Of a stretch of 64,000 nt of DNA, positions 34,746-43,751 are shown one piece after another. The translations under genes and the position numbers were made by a program. This DNA is from JACDHG01 sp963815295 (GTDB lineage: Bacteria; Actinomycetota; Actinomycetes; Propionibacteriales; Nocardioidaceae). Below the pieces are notes generated by a model, which saw nothing but the letters and a program-made list of their open reading frames with translations, made no database searches and was not told the origin of the DNA. Position 1 is the stretch's first letter. Each line of letters begins with the position of its first letter. The stretch is taken from NCBI GenBank assembly GCA_963815295.1, contig CAWFFZ010000001.1:496001-560000 (forward strand), given 5' to 3'.

Positions 34746-35549
34746 TCAGGCACGCCGTGAGCGACGCGACGTTGCCACGACCACACCGGCGGCGGCAACG
34801 CCTGCACCGATTGCGACCGCGGCCAGCGTCGTCTTGCGCGGCTCGAACCGCACGCGCTTGCGGAGCTCGACCGGCCGAACGAAGTCGAGCACCGGCCAGT
34901 CTCTCTCCACCGCGATCTTGCGCAACGCCTTGTCGGGGTTGACGGCATAGGGGTAGCCCACGACTTCAAGCATCGGGAGGTCGGTGACGGAGTCGCTGTA
35001 GGCGTACGAGGTCTCCAAGTCATAGCCCGCCTCGTCGGCCAGGTCGCGGACGGCGACAGCCTTGTTGACGCCGTAGGCGTAGAACTCGATGGCTCCGGTG
35101 TAGCGGCCGTCTTCCTGCACCATCACGGTCGCGATGACGCGGTCGGCTCCCAGCATTGTGCCGATCGGCTCGACCACTTCAGCGCCGGACGTCGACACGA
35201 TGACCACGTCACGGCCCTCGGCGTGATGTGACTCGATCAGGCTGACGGCTTCGTCATACACGAGCGGGTCGACGACGTGGTGGAGCGTGTCGGCGACGAT
35301 GTCTTTGACGGTCTGGACATCCCAGCCGGTGGCCTGCTCAGACAGGTAGCGGCGCATTCGCTCCATCTGGTCGTGGTCAGCCCCGCCTGCCAAGTAGACG
35401 AACTGGGCATATCCGGACCGCAGCACAGAGCGGCGGTTGATCAGTCCCCCCTGGTAGAACGGCCGGCTGAATGCGAGCGTGCTCGACTTCGCGATGATCG
35501 TCTTGTCCAGGTCGAAGAAGGCGGCGGGTCGGTGCGTCGGGGACGTCAC
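34746..35549 (-). CDS. HAD-IB family phosphatase (SerB/CicA-like)
   Basis: A 267-residue haloacid-dehalogenase phosphatase. Motif I is FFDLDKTIIAKSS, motif II is VIVSTSGAEVVEP, the lysine is in GVNKAVAVRDL, and motif III is SYAYSDSVTDLPML. A C-terminal hydrophobic helix (TTLAAVAIGAGVAAAGVVVA) followed by RRSRRA suggests a membrane anchor. The relative in M. tuberculosis (Rv3661) lies next to the 6C RNA and the Tad-like operon, as here (from memory). The substrate is unknown; phosphoserine or a lysophospholipid are family options. Confidence 0.92.
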   Translation of the reverse strand: MTSPTHRPAAFFDLDKTIIAKSSTLAFSRPFYQGGLINRRSVLRSGYAQFVYLAGGADHDQMERMRRYLSEQATGWDVQTVKDIVADTLHHVVDPLVYDEAVSLIESHHAEGRDVVIVSTSGAEVVEPIGTMLGADRVIATVMVQEDGRYTGAIEFYAYGVNKAVAVRDLADEAGYDLETSYAYSDSVTDLPMLEVVGYPYAVNPDKALRKIAVERDWPVLDFVRPVELRKRVRFEPRKTTLAAVAIGAGVAAAGVVVATSRRSRRA

Positions 35550-35662
35550 GGTGGCTCGCCTCCTTGGCTGCAGCCTGGGTCAGGTCACGGTGCGAACGTC
35601 GCGGGTCTTCGAGGATAGAACGTTCTCACCTGGCGCATTGCGAAAACGCCCTGGACGGGTTG

Positions 35663-35668
35663 TAGAGT
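35663..35668 (+). promoter_or_regulatory. Predicted -10 box of 6C RNA
   Basis: TAGAGT, with TTGCGA about 19 bp upstream (35638-35643), fits a housekeeping promoter and would start transcription near 35675. Confidence 0.5.
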
Positions 35669-35673
35669 AGATG

Positions 35674-35787
35674 CCGTCTCCAGCGGCAATCCCCCCTCGT
35701 CGCTGGACATCGGGTCCGATTCCATCCCCCCCGGAATTAGGGCCCCGGCGGCCTCCGGTACCCCCCCACCGGAGGCCGCCCCTTTCT
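35674..35787 (+). ncRNA. 6C RNA
   Basis: A conserved actinobacterial small RNA recognised by C-rich loops. Hairpin 1 pairs TCCAGCG (35679) with CGCTGGA (35701) and has six consecutive Cs in its loop. Hairpin 2 pairs ATTCC with GGAAT (35719-35737) and has seven Cs. A terminator with perfect 13-bp arms (GGCGGCCTCCGGT/ACCGGAGGCCGCC, 35747-35780) again has seven Cs in its loop and is followed by CCTTTCTTC. In M. tuberculosis the 6C RNA (B11) lies between Rv3660c and Rv3661 on the Rv3660c strand, which matches this position and strand (from memory). It acts on target mRNAs through its C-rich loops. Confidence 0.92.
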
Positions 35788-35905
35788 TCGTCATTGCGTG
35801 AGGGCGCAGTCTCGCGCCCGGCAGCCGTTTGTGCACAGCCAGCAGCGGTCGAGTCGTCATCCACAGGGCCCGGTCAAGCCGTCGGTCGCGGGGGAGGTAC
35901 GCCGG

Positions 35906-36997
35906 ATGCTTATTGCCATGGATCGACACGGCAGCATCGGCCCGCCACTCGTCGTCACCGCCGACGCCGACCTGCTCGCGGAGCTGATGCGGCTCTGCGC
36001 GGCGGCCTCGGTGACCCCCGTCGTGGTGTCCGATGCTGCGCAGGCTCGTGCGGACTGGTGGCGGGCCTCGTGCGTGCTCGTCGGCAGCGACCTGGCCGAC
36101 GGGGTCGCCGGGCTCGGTGGTGGCAGGCGCGACGCCGTTGTCTTGGTCGCTGCGCGGCCGGGGTCAGCCGACCTCTGGAGACACGGTGTCGCGATTCATG
36201 CTGAGCACGTGGTGGTGCTGCCCGACGGAGAGAGGTGGCTGGTCGACAGACTTGCCGACAGTGTCGACGAGCGAGGGTCCCCGGCGTTGACGATCGGCGT
36301 TGTCGGCGGATGCGGAGGTGCCGGCGCGTCGACACTCGCGGCCGCACTCTCTCTGCGGGCCGCGCGCGACGGCCACGACGTCCTGCTCATCGATGCCGAT
36401 CCGCTGGGCGGTGGAATCGAGCTCGTGCTTGGCTGCGAGGCGGCTACTGGTCTCCGGTGGCCTGAGGTGGCGGCAACGCAGGGCCGGGTTCGCGCAACGG
36501 CCCTGCGCGAGGCGTTGCCCGCAGCCGAAGGGATCGCTGTGCTCTCGTGGGACCGAGCCGAGGTCGCCGACGTGGAGCCGTCGACGATGCGCGCGATGGT
36601 GACCGCGGGTCAGCGCGGTGCCGATCTCGTGGTCGTGGATCTGCCCCGGAGGTTCGACGACGCCGTTGTCGAAGCGGTCGCCCTGTCTGACACGGTGCTG
36701 CTCGTCTGCACCGGCGACGTCCGGGCGGCGGCGAGCGCGGAGCGACAGCTTCAGAGGCTGCGCGTGCTGTGCGGCGATATTCGTTTGGTGGTGCGCCGAT
36801 CTCGAGGTGGCAATGTGGATGCTGACGACTTCGCCGACAGCGTCGGCCTCCCGCTGGCGGGACTGATAGCAAACCGACGAGGGATCTCCCGCGCGGTCAA
36901 CGAAGGTCTCGGGCCGCTGATTCGCGGTCGCTTCGCTGCGCAGTGTGGCCGACTGCTCGACACCGTCGGGCTGAGCGCGTCGGGTCAGGCCGCATGA
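35906..36997 (+). CDS. CpaE/MinD-like septum site-determining protein (Ssd type)
   Basis: A 363-residue protein related to CpaE/MinD, similar to Rv3660c (Ssd). The N-terminal third is receiver-like without a clear phospho-acceptor. The C-terminal ATPase-like domain begins VVGGCGGAGASTLAAAL, a deviant Walker A with Thr but no signature Lys-Thr pair, then LLIDADPLGGGIELVLG and LVVVDLPRRFDD. It heads the Tad operon, where CpaE-type proteins localise the pilus machinery. The ATG at 35906 follows GGGGGAGG and overlaps nothing. Confidence 0.88.
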   Translation: MLIAMDRHGSIGPPLVVTADADLLAELMRLCAAASVTPVVVSDAAQARADWWRASCVLVGSDLADGVAGLGGGRRDAVVLVAARPGSADLWRHGVAIHAEHVVVLPDGERWLVDRLADSVDERGSPALTIGVVGGCGGAGASTLAAALSLRAARDGHDVLLIDADPLGGGIELVLGCEAATGLRWPEVAATQGRVRATALREALPAAEGIAVLSWDRAEVADVEPSTMRAMVTAGQRGADLVVVDLPRRFDDAVVEAVALSDTVLLVCTGDVRAAASAERQLQRLRVLCGDIRLVVRRSRGGNVDADDFADSVGLPLAGLIANRRGISRAVNEGLGPLIRGRFAAQCGRLLDTVGLSASGQAA

Positions 36998-38160
36998 CCC
37001 GCGTCGAGCCGGCGCTGCTCGACAGCCTCCGTGGCCGCCTGGCCGAGGTCGGCGCCGAGCCGAGTCCCGCCCGGGTGGCGGATGCGTTGCGCAAGGAAGG
37101 CAGGCTCGTGGGAGACGCCGCTGTCCTCGAGGTCGTCGACGCCCTGCGGCGCGACACCGTCGGAGCCGGCCCGCTGGAACCGCTGTTGCGCAGCGAGGGG
37201 GTTACCGACGTGCTGGTCAACGGCCCGAGCAGTGTCTATGTCGACGCAGGTCGTGGGCTGGAGCTGACCGACGTACGGTTTGGCGACGACGCGGCGGTGC
37301 GCAGGCTGGCGCAGCGGCTTGCCTCGTCGGCGGGGCGGCGACTCGACGACGCGTCGCCGTACGTCGATGTGCGGCTCCGTGACGGCACCCGGTTCCATGC
37401 CGTCCTGGCGCCGTTGGCGAGGCCCGGCACCTGTCTGTCGTTGCGCGTGCCGGCAAGGCGGGTGATGACGCTCGATGAGCTCGTCGCCGCGGGCACCATC
37501 CGACCGGCGACTGCCACCTTGTTGTTCGGCATCGTGCGGTCACGGCTGGCTTTCCTGGTCTCCGGCGGGACCGGAAGCGGCAAGACGACGTTGCTCGCGG
37601 CCCTGCTGTCCTGTGTGGCGGCTGACCAGCGGCTGGTGTTGGTCGAGGACGCCAGCGAGCTGAGACCCGACCTCCCGCACGTCGTCGCGATGGAAGCGCG
37701 GCAGGCGAACGTCGAGGGCGTCGGCGAGGTCCCACTGCGTGCGCTGGTGCGGCAAGGGCTCCGGATGCGGCCGGATCGGCTGGTCGTCGGCGAAGTCCGA
37801 GGCCCCGAGGTGGTCGACCTGTTGGCTGCCTTGAACACCGGTCATGAAGGTGGCTGCGGCACGCTCCATGCCAACAGTGCAGCTGACGTTCCGGCCCGGG
37901 TCGAGGCCCTGGGCGTGGCGGCCGGGCTGCCACGAGATGCCGTCCACTCCCAGCTCGCGTCGGCGGTCCAGGCGGTAATCCATCTCCGTCGCCACCCAGA
38001 TGGGATTCGCCGCGTTGATGAGATCGGCGTCGTACGTCGTAGTGAGCGCGGGCTGGTAGAGGTGGTGACCGCGGTCTCGTGCCTGGTCGGGGGCGAGCCG
38101 CTGATGGGCCCTGGTGCCGACCGACTCGACCGGTTGCTCGCAGCGCGGACAGCCCCATGA
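36994..38160 (+). CDS. tadA: Tad secretion ATPase TadA (CpaF)
   Basis: A 388-residue type II/IV secretion ATPase that powers assembly of Flp pili. An N-terminal helical domain is followed by Walker A SGGTGSGKTTLLAALL, an Asp box region LVLVEDASELRP, Walker B RPDRLVVGEVRG and the His box TGHEGGCGTLHANS. It overlaps both neighbours by 4 bp (ATGA). It corresponds to Rv3659c by order. Confidence 0.94.
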   Translation: MTRVEPALLDSLRGRLAEVGAEPSPARVADALRKEGRLVGDAAVLEVVDALRRDTVGAGPLEPLLRSEGVTDVLVNGPSSVYVDAGRGLELTDVRFGDDAAVRRLAQRLASSAGRRLDDASPYVDVRLRDGTRFHAVLAPLARPGTCLSLRVPARRVMTLDELVAAGTIRPATATLLFGIVRSRLAFLVSGGTGSGKTTLLAALLSCVAADQRLVLVEDASELRPDLPHVVAMEARQANVEGVGEVPLRALVRQGLRMRPDRLVVGEVRGPEVVDLLAALNTGHEGGCGTLHANSAADVPARVEALGVAAGLPRDAVHSQLASAVQAVIHLRRHPDGIRRVDEIGVVRRSERGLVEVVTAVSCLVGGEPLMGPGADRLDRLLAARTAP

Positions 38161-38966
38161 CGGCAGCGCTGGCTGCCGCGCTGACGGGCTGCTGCGTGTG
38201 GGCGGCAGGCGGGAGTGGATGGCCGAGGCAGCGGTTGTCGCGAGCGCGTGCCGATTCGCGACCCCGGATACCCGCTCCGCGGGTCGCGGTCCCGGTCGGC
38301 GCACTCGCGGCGCTGATGGCTGTGATCTGGTGGTTCGGGCGCACCAGCGGCGTGGGCATCGTCGTGGTGTCGCTCGCCGGCAGCCTGATTGTCCTGATGG
38401 TGCAACGGCTGGTCGAGGGTGCCAGGAGCCGGCGGGTTCGCCGTCAACATGCTCGCGCGGTCATCGAGTTCTGTGATGCGCTCGCTGCTGAGTTGCGGGC
38501 CGGGCTGCCCGCCGTGGTGGCGATCGAGCGCGCGGTCGCAGTCTGGCCGGCATGGTCAGCTCTCGTAACCGCGGCCCGGCTGGGCGCAGACGTGGCGGGC
38601 ACCCTGCGCGCGGCAGGTGCCGAACCGGGAGCGGCCGGTTTGCGTGCCGTGTCGGCTGCGTGGCAGGTCGCCGAGCGTTCCGGTGCGGCACTCGCCGATG
38701 TGCTCGACCAGATCGGGGCCGGGTTACGCAGCGACGACGCTGCCCGCTCCGAAGTGATCGCGTCGCTTGCTCCACCCCGCGCAACCGCCAAAATGCTTGC
38801 CGTCCTGCCGGTCTTCGGGCTTGGCCTCGGGACGGCAATGGAGGCACGTCCCGTCGACTTCCTCCTCCACACGACGGTCGGGCTCGGATGCCTGGGTGGC
38901 GGGATCGTGTTGGCCCTCGTCGGTCTGCTGTGGGTCGAACGTCTCGCGGACGCGGTGGAGGCCTAG
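38157..38966 (+). CDS. tadB: Tad membrane protein TadB
   Basis: A 269-residue inner-membrane platform protein of the Tad/type II secretion F family. Hydrophobic segments are at the N-terminus (two) and C-terminus (two), flanking a cytoplasmic helical domain with EFCDALAAELRAGLPAVVAIERA, typical of the T2SSF domain. It overlaps tadA by 4 bp, and its stop shares one base with the tadC start. Confidence 0.9.
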   Translation: MTAALAAALTGCCVWAAGGSGWPRQRLSRARADSRPRIPAPRVAVPVGALAALMAVIWWFGRTSGVGIVVVSLAGSLIVLMVQRLVEGARSRRVRRQHARAVIEFCDALAAELRAGLPAVVAIERAVAVWPAWSALVTAARLGADVAGTLRAAGAEPGAAGLRAVSAAWQVAERSGAALADVLDQIGAGLRSDDAARSEVIASLAPPRATAKMLAVLPVFGLGLGTAMEARPVDFLLHTTVGLGCLGGGIVLALVGLLWVERLADAVEA

Positions 38967-39706
38967 TGCTCGTCGCGGCGGTCGCGGCGGCAGCCGCAGT
39001 CTGGTTGGCCCTTGCGGACAGCGCCGGGTCGCTCGCGCGGCTACGCCCGCCTCCAGAAGTGAAGACGCAACGGCGTGGCATGAGCGAGGCCAGCTGGTGG
39101 GTCGAGGACCCACGCCATCGAGCGTTGCTCTGTGTCGCGACGGCGGGCGCGTTCGCCTGGATGCTGGCCGGGCCGTGGGTTGCCGCTCTGGTGGCCCTCC
39201 CCGCGGGTTGGGCGCTGTCGTGGTGGTTGGGAAGGCTGGAGCCCCCGTCGGTGACACGCGACCGCGAGCTGACCGCCCGCGACCTGCCGGTCGCCGTCGA
39301 CCTGCTCGCGGCGTGTGCGTATGTCGGCCGATCCCCCGAGCAGTCACTCGCCATCGTGGCCTCCGCGGTGGGCGGTCCGCTGGGTGCCCGGCTCGAGGCG
39401 ATCACCGCTCGGTTGTCCCTCGGCGCCGACCCGCACGGTGAGTGGCAGCGGGTCGCGGCCGATGAGCAGCTGGCGCCGCTTGCCCGCACGATGCTCCGCA
39501 GTGTGGAGTCGGGCGCGCCGCTCGTCGACGGCCTGACCAGGCTGGCCGCTGACCGGCGCCGCGAACGACGTATGCAGGTAGAGATGCGCGCCCGCACGGT
39601 CGGTGTGAAGTCGGCCGGACCTCTCGCCGCATGCTTCCTGCCTGCGTTCATGTTGGTCGGCGTCGTCCCGACGATCGCCGGCGCGTTCGCACATCTGCAG
39701 GGCTGA
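38966..39706 (+). CDS. tadC: Tad membrane protein TadC
   Basis: A 246-residue second platform protein. It has the T2SSF pattern AVDLLAACAYVGRSPEQSLAIVASAVGGPLGARLEAI and a C-terminal FLPAFMLVGVVPTIAGAF hydrophobic helix. The GTG start shares a base with the tadB stop (TAGTG). Gene order tadA-tadB-tadC is standard. Confidence 0.9.
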   Translation: MLVAAVAAAAAVWLALADSAGSLARLRPPPEVKTQRRGMSEASWWVEDPRHRALLCVATAGAFAWMLAGPWVAALVALPAGWALSWWLGRLEPPSVTRDRELTARDLPVAVDLLAACAYVGRSPEQSLAIVASAVGGPLGARLEAITARLSLGADPHGEWQRVAADEQLAPLARTMLRSVESGAPLVDGLTRLAADRRRERRMQVEMRARTVGVKSAGPLAACFLPAFMLVGVVPTIAGAFAHLQG

Positions 39707-39852
39707 CGATCCACAGCCGAAGGGTCCACGGTCTTTGTCAACAGATCCACACCGCCTTATATGGCAGGGCTTTCAGGGTCGCTTGGCTGGTCGGGACATC
39801 ACAAGCACATCACCGTCTCGGCCCCCGGCCAGACGACTGAAAGGACACCGCC

Positions 39853-40044
39853 ATGACACGAAGCGATCGCCCAGCCACTGCACACACGCGCACCGAGGAG
39901 GGCATGAACACTGCTGAGTACGCCGTCGGCACCGTGGGGGCGTGCGGCTTCGCGACCCTCCTCTACCAGCTGCTCACGTCTGATTTCGGGGCGGACTTGC
40001 TGACCGACATCTTCGAACGCGTTACCAGCCTGCTGCCGTTCTGA
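39853..40044 (+). CDS. DUF4244 Flp-pilin-like peptide
   Basis: A 63-residue protein of the DUF4244 family (Rv3656c-like). The sequence EEGMNTAEYAVGTVGACGF resembles Flp prepilins: cleavage after Gly would leave a mature peptide with Glu at +5 and Tyr at +6, followed by a hydrophobic helix. It is probably the major pilin. The ATG at 39853 follows GAAAGGACACCGCC. Confidence 0.88.
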   Translation: MTRSDRPATAHTRTEEGMNTAEYAVGTVGACGFATLLYQLLTSDFGADLLTDIFERVTSLLPF

Positions 40045-40100
40045 CCTCTGCACGCAGTAGCGCTGCAGCCCGCCCTGCCAAAGCCCCCAAGGAGTAGTCG

Positions 40101-40508
40101 ATGCAGACGCGACTTCAAGTGTCCTCATGGCGAGGCGACCGCAGCCGCGCAGATTGCGGGAGTGTCACCGCCGAGGCGGCCGTCGTACTCCCGGTCATCG
40201 CGGCGTTCATCCTCAGTCTCGTCTGGATGGTGGCAATAGGTCTGGCCCAGGTGCAGGTGGTCGATGCGGCCCGTGACGCTGCTCGGTCCCTTGCCCGTGG
40301 TGACAGCGAGACCACTGCCATAGCTGCCGCCCGGGCCACCGCACCCCACGGAGCAGACGTGACTGTCTCCTACGTCGGCAGCCGCGTCAGCGTGGTCGTG
40401 TCAGTGTCAGAGACCGGCCCGGGCTGGCTGCTCGCGCCGCTGCCTGCGATGACTGTGAGGTCAGAGTCGACGGTAGAGGTCGAGAGCGGTGTCGACGGAC
40501 CGGCGTAG
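40101..40508 (+). CDS. TadE-like pseudopilin
   Basis: A 135-residue TadE-like protein. The start CGSVTAEAAVVLPVIAAFILSLVWMVAIG is the TadE motif (G-x-x-x-x-E-x-A-xxxP) with one transmembrane segment. An outer domain with QVQVVDAARDAARSLARGD follows. It would be a minor component of the Flp-type pilus. It overlaps the next gene by 20 bp. Confidence 0.88.
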   Translation: MQTRLQVSSWRGDRSRADCGSVTAEAAVVLPVIAAFILSLVWMVAIGLAQVQVVDAARDAARSLARGDSETTAIAAARATAPHGADVTVSYVGSRVSVVVSVSETGPGWLLAPLPAMTVRSESTVEVESGVDGPA

Positions 40509-40848
40509 GGTCGCGTCCGCCGGGTTCGCGACTGTCTGGGCGGTCATCTGGACTACGGTCCTCGTCCTGGTCGGCTGGGTGTGTCTCCTGGTCGCGGGTC
40601 TGGTCGCCCGTCAGCACCAGCTCGATGGAGCGGCCGACCTGGTCGCGTTGTCGGCAGCCTCGCGGGTTCAGCGCGGCGGAGACGGCTGCGAAGCTGCGGC
40701 GCAGATCGCTGCTGCGAATCATGTGTCGCTGGTGACGTGCCAGGTCGAGGGCGTCGACGTCGTGGTCGAGGTCAGCGTCAACGTCGACCTGCCGTTCGGC
40801 ATCACCGGCCGGCTGGCAGGCAATGCACGTGCTGGACCGGAGCCCTAG
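40489..40848 (+). CDS. TadE/TadG-related small secreted protein
   Basis: A 119-residue protein corresponding by order to Rv3654c. A hydrophobic N-terminal helix (ASAGFATVWAVIWTTVLVLVGWVCLLVAGLVA) follows a short basic start, then a small outer domain with QHQLDGAADLVALSAASR and two cysteines. The GFATVW start resembles TadG-like proteins. It ends the Tad operon. Confidence 0.83.
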   Translation: MSTDRRRVASAGFATVWAVIWTTVLVLVGWVCLLVAGLVARQHQLDGAADLVALSAASRVQRGGDGCEAAAQIAAANHVSLVTCQVEGVDVVVEVSVNVDLPFGITGRLAGNARAGPEP

Positions 40849-40865
40849 CCGGCGCCGCCCGCCCG

Positions 40866-41219
40866 CTATGTGCGGTCGCGAGGGGCGGTGTCGAACGACT
40901 CGTCGGCGTCGCGCGGCGGCTGGTCCTGCCCAGTCTCGGTGTGGTCCTCGGCGCGGGACTTGCTGGCTGCGTCGGCGCGCGCCTTGAGCTCCTTGATGTT
41001 GGCGCGACGTCGTCGACTCCGTTGCAAACCGGCAACCAGCACAAGGATTCCCACCACACCGAGAAGCAGGGTCAGAGCACCGGAAAGGAAGACGCCCGCC
41101 ACGCTGCTGTCGATCTCGAACCACTCGAGGTCGATCGAGGTGGGTTGGTCGCCTCGGGCCAGCGTGGCCACCACAATCACGGCGCAGACCAGCAGAATCA
41201 GCACACCCAGAATCACCAT
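40866..41219 (-). CDS. Small two-helix membrane protein (LapA-like)
   Basis: A 117-residue protein with two transmembrane helices (about 2-20 and 45-67) and a basic then acidic tail (QRSRRRRANIKELKARAD). It resembles LapA/DUF1049-type envelope proteins, but only weakly. It is convergent with the Tad operon and lies downstream of the helicase gene. Confidence 0.72.
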   Translation of the reverse strand: MVILGVLILLVCAVIVVATLARGDQPTSIDLEWFEIDSSVAGVFLSGALTLLLGVVGILVLVAGLQRSRRRRANIKELKARADAASKSRAEDHTETGQDQPPRDADESFDTAPRDRT

Positions 41220-41289
41220 CGGCGCTCACTCCTTTCGACCGACAACCCCAGGTTCCCGGCGATCGGGATGCATCGCAACCGTAGCCACC

Positions 41290-43641
41290 TCAGGGGGTGC
41301 CCGCGAGCAGGGCGTCGAGCATCCGCACCGCCCCGGCCTTGTCCAGCGGGTTGTTCCCGTTGCCGCACTTCGGTGACTGCACGCACGACGGGCAGCCCTC
41401 GTCGCAGGTGCACGAGGTAATGGCCGCGCGGGTCGCGGCCAACCAGGTCGCTGCCTTGGCGTAACCCTGTTCGGCAAAGCCGGCACCACCCGGGTGGCCG
41501 TCGTACACGAACACCGTGAGCAGCCCGGTGTCTTCGTGCAGGGCCGTCGAGACGCCGCCGATGTCCCAGCGGTCACAAGTGGCGAACAGCGGCAGCAGCC
41601 CGATCGACGCGTGTTCGGCGGCGTGCGCCGACCCGGGGATGTCCGCGCTGTTGATTCCCGCCGCCGCCAGCTGCCCCGGCGTCAAGGTCCACCAGACCGC
41701 CTTGGTGAGCAGCTCGCGGACGGGCAGGTCGAGAGGCTCCTCGCCCAGCACCTCGCCGGAGCCGACCCGCAACTTCAGGAACGCCACGATCTGCGACGAC
41801 ACCTGGACGGAGCCGAACGCCAGCGTGCCGTCGCCCCACGACGTTGCGACGTCGGTGTCCACGATCGTGATGTCGGTGACGTCGCGCGCCGTCGTTGAGT
41901 ACTCCGGGTCTGCGAGGTCTACGAGCGCCACGCCCTCGTGGAGGTCGAAGTCGGAGACGAGGTACGTCTGACCCATGTGCACGTACACCGCGCCGCGATG
42001 CACGTTCGCGTGGGCAGAGCCAGCGTCGACAGTGCCGACGAGTCGGCCGGTGGCTCCCTCGACGATCCGCACGGGCGACCCACCGCTCGACCGGATGTCG
42101 GCGAGTTCGGCGGCGCGGTCGCGACGGGTCCAGAACCAGCCGCGGCTCCGTCTGCGTAGGTACCCAGCCTCGACCAGCGACGCCACCACGGCGGCCACAT
42201 CACCGGCGAACAGCGGAAGGTCCTCGTCAGTGAGCGGCAGCTCCTGGGCGGCTGCGCACAGGTGGGGCGCGACGACGTACGGGTTGCCCGGGTCGAAGAC
42301 GGTCGCCTCGACCGGCGCACCCAGGAGCGCCTCGGGATGGGTGACGAGATAGGTGTCGAGTGGGTCGTCCCTGGCCACGAGGATCCCGAGCCCGCCCTGT
42401 CCCTCGCGTCCGGACCTACCGACCTGCTGCCACATCGAGGCACGGGTGCCGGGGAACCCGGCCATCACCACGGCATCGAGCCCGTCGATGTCGATGCCGA
42501 GCTCCAGCGCGTTCGTGCTGGCCACTGCCAGCAGCTCACCCGACTTCAGCTGGCGCTCCAGCTCGCGGCGGTCCTCCGGCAGGTAGCCACCTCGGTACGG
42601 CGCCACGCGCTCGGCCAGCCCCGGGTCGACGTCGGTCAGGAGCTCTCTTGTGTGGAGCGCCAGCGTCTCGGCTCCGCGCCGGCTCCGGACGAACGCCAAA
42701 GTGCGGATGCCGTCGGCGACCAGGTCGGCCACCAAGTCGGCCGTCTCCGAGCCAGCCGAGCGGCGCACTGGGGCACCGTGCTCTCCGACCAGCGAGGTCA
42801 GCGGCGGTTCCCACAGGGCAACCGCCGTCCGTCCTCGTGGCGAGCCGTCGTCCGTCACCGCCATCACGGGTGCTCCGATGAGGCGGGTTGCGGTCACCTC
42901 TGGCTCCGCCGTCGTCGCCGACGCAAGCACAAAGACCGGGCTCGCATCGTAGTGGGCAGCGACCCTGCGCAGCCGCCGCAGGATCTGTGCCACATGCGAG
43001 CCGAAGACCCCCCGGTAGTAGTGGCACTCGTCGACCACGACGAACCTCAACGACCCCCAGAACGGCGCCCAGCGCGCATGACCGGGCAGCATCGTCCGAT
43101 GCAGCATGTCGGGGTTGGTCAGCACGTAATTGGCGTGGCTGCGAGCCCAGTCGCGCTCTTCATGCGTCGAGTCGCCGTCGTACGTCGTCGAGCGCACTCC
43201 GGGCACCCCCAGCGCAGCCAACGCGGCCTGCTGGTCCTGGGCGAGCGCCTTGGTCGGAGACAGGTACAGCACCGTGTCGCCCCGGTCGCTGGGCTCGTCG
43301 ATGCTCGCCGCGATGGCGGACAGGGCAGGCAGCAGGTAGGCCAGTGACTTGCCCGACGCCGTACCCGTCGAGACAACGGTGTGCTGGCCGTGCCAGGCCA
43401 GGTCGGCCGCTTGCTCCTGGTGGCTCCACGGTGCGACGACTCCCCGGTCGAGGTAGGCCGCGCTGACCGCGGGGTGTGTCCAGGCGGGCCAATTCGCGAC
43501 TCGCGCCTGCCGCGCCTCCACCACCTCGAGATGGGTGAGCCGGTCGCGACGCTGCCCCACGGCAGCGAGGCCGAGGGCGACCGCCTCAGGGTCAAAGCCC
43601 AGTCGCCCGTCGCGCTCTACGAGGTCGTCACGGGCAGCCAT
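41290..43641 (-). CDS. DEAD/DEAH-box helicase with DUF1998 zinc-binding domain
   Basis: A 783-residue superfamily 2 helicase, like Rv3649 (MrfA/YprA group). Motif I is STGTASGKSLAYLLP, motif II is VVVDECHYYRG (DECH), motif III is VLASATTAEP. The helicase C motifs are RSRRGAETLALHTRELL and GRSGREGQGGLGI. The DUF1998 C-terminus carries the zinc-type cluster CTCDEGCPSCVQSPKCGNGNNPLDK-like cysteines. MrfA acts in mitomycin-type DNA repair, so a repair role is likely. ATG 43641 after GAGG is preferred; ATGs further upstream (to 43704) overlap the STAS gene promoter. Confidence 0.93.
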   Translation of the reverse strand: MAARDDLVERDGRLGFDPEAVALGLAAVGQRRDRLTHLEVVEARQARVANWPAWTHPAVSAAYLDRGVVAPWSHQEQAADLAWHGQHTVVSTGTASGKSLAYLLPALSAIAASIDEPSDRGDTVLYLSPTKALAQDQQAALAALGVPGVRSTTYDGDSTHEERDWARSHANYVLTNPDMLHRTMLPGHARWAPFWGSLRFVVVDECHYYRGVFGSHVAQILRRLRRVAAHYDASPVFVLASATTAEPEVTATRLIGAPVMAVTDDGSPRGRTAVALWEPPLTSLVGEHGAPVRRSAGSETADLVADLVADGIRTLAFVRSRRGAETLALHTRELLTDVDPGLAERVAPYRGGYLPEDRRELERQLKSGELLAVASTNALELGIDIDGLDAVVMAGFPGTRASMWQQVGRSGREGQGGLGILVARDDPLDTYLVTHPEALLGAPVEATVFDPGNPYVVAPHLCAAAQELPLTDEDLPLFAGDVAAVVASLVEAGYLRRRSRGWFWTRRDRAAELADIRSSGGSPVRIVEGATGRLVGTVDAGSAHANVHRGAVYVHMGQTYLVSDFDLHEGVALVDLADPEYSTTARDVTDITIVDTDVATSWGDGTLAFGSVQVSSQIVAFLKLRVGSGEVLGEEPLDLPVRELLTKAVWWTLTPGQLAAAGINSADIPGSAHAAEHASIGLLPLFATCDRWDIGGVSTALHEDTGLLTVFVYDGHPGGAGFAEQGYAKAATWLAATRAAITSCTCDEGCPSCVQSPKCGNGNNPLDKAGAVRMLDALLAGTP

Positions 43642-43751
43642 CACAGCCTCATATCCTCGCATCCCGATCTGACCGGACTTGACGTGGTTGAATGCTGGGG
43701 CCAAGAGTTTGGACGTTGACGGTCATAAAGTGCGATAACAAGGAGCGACCG

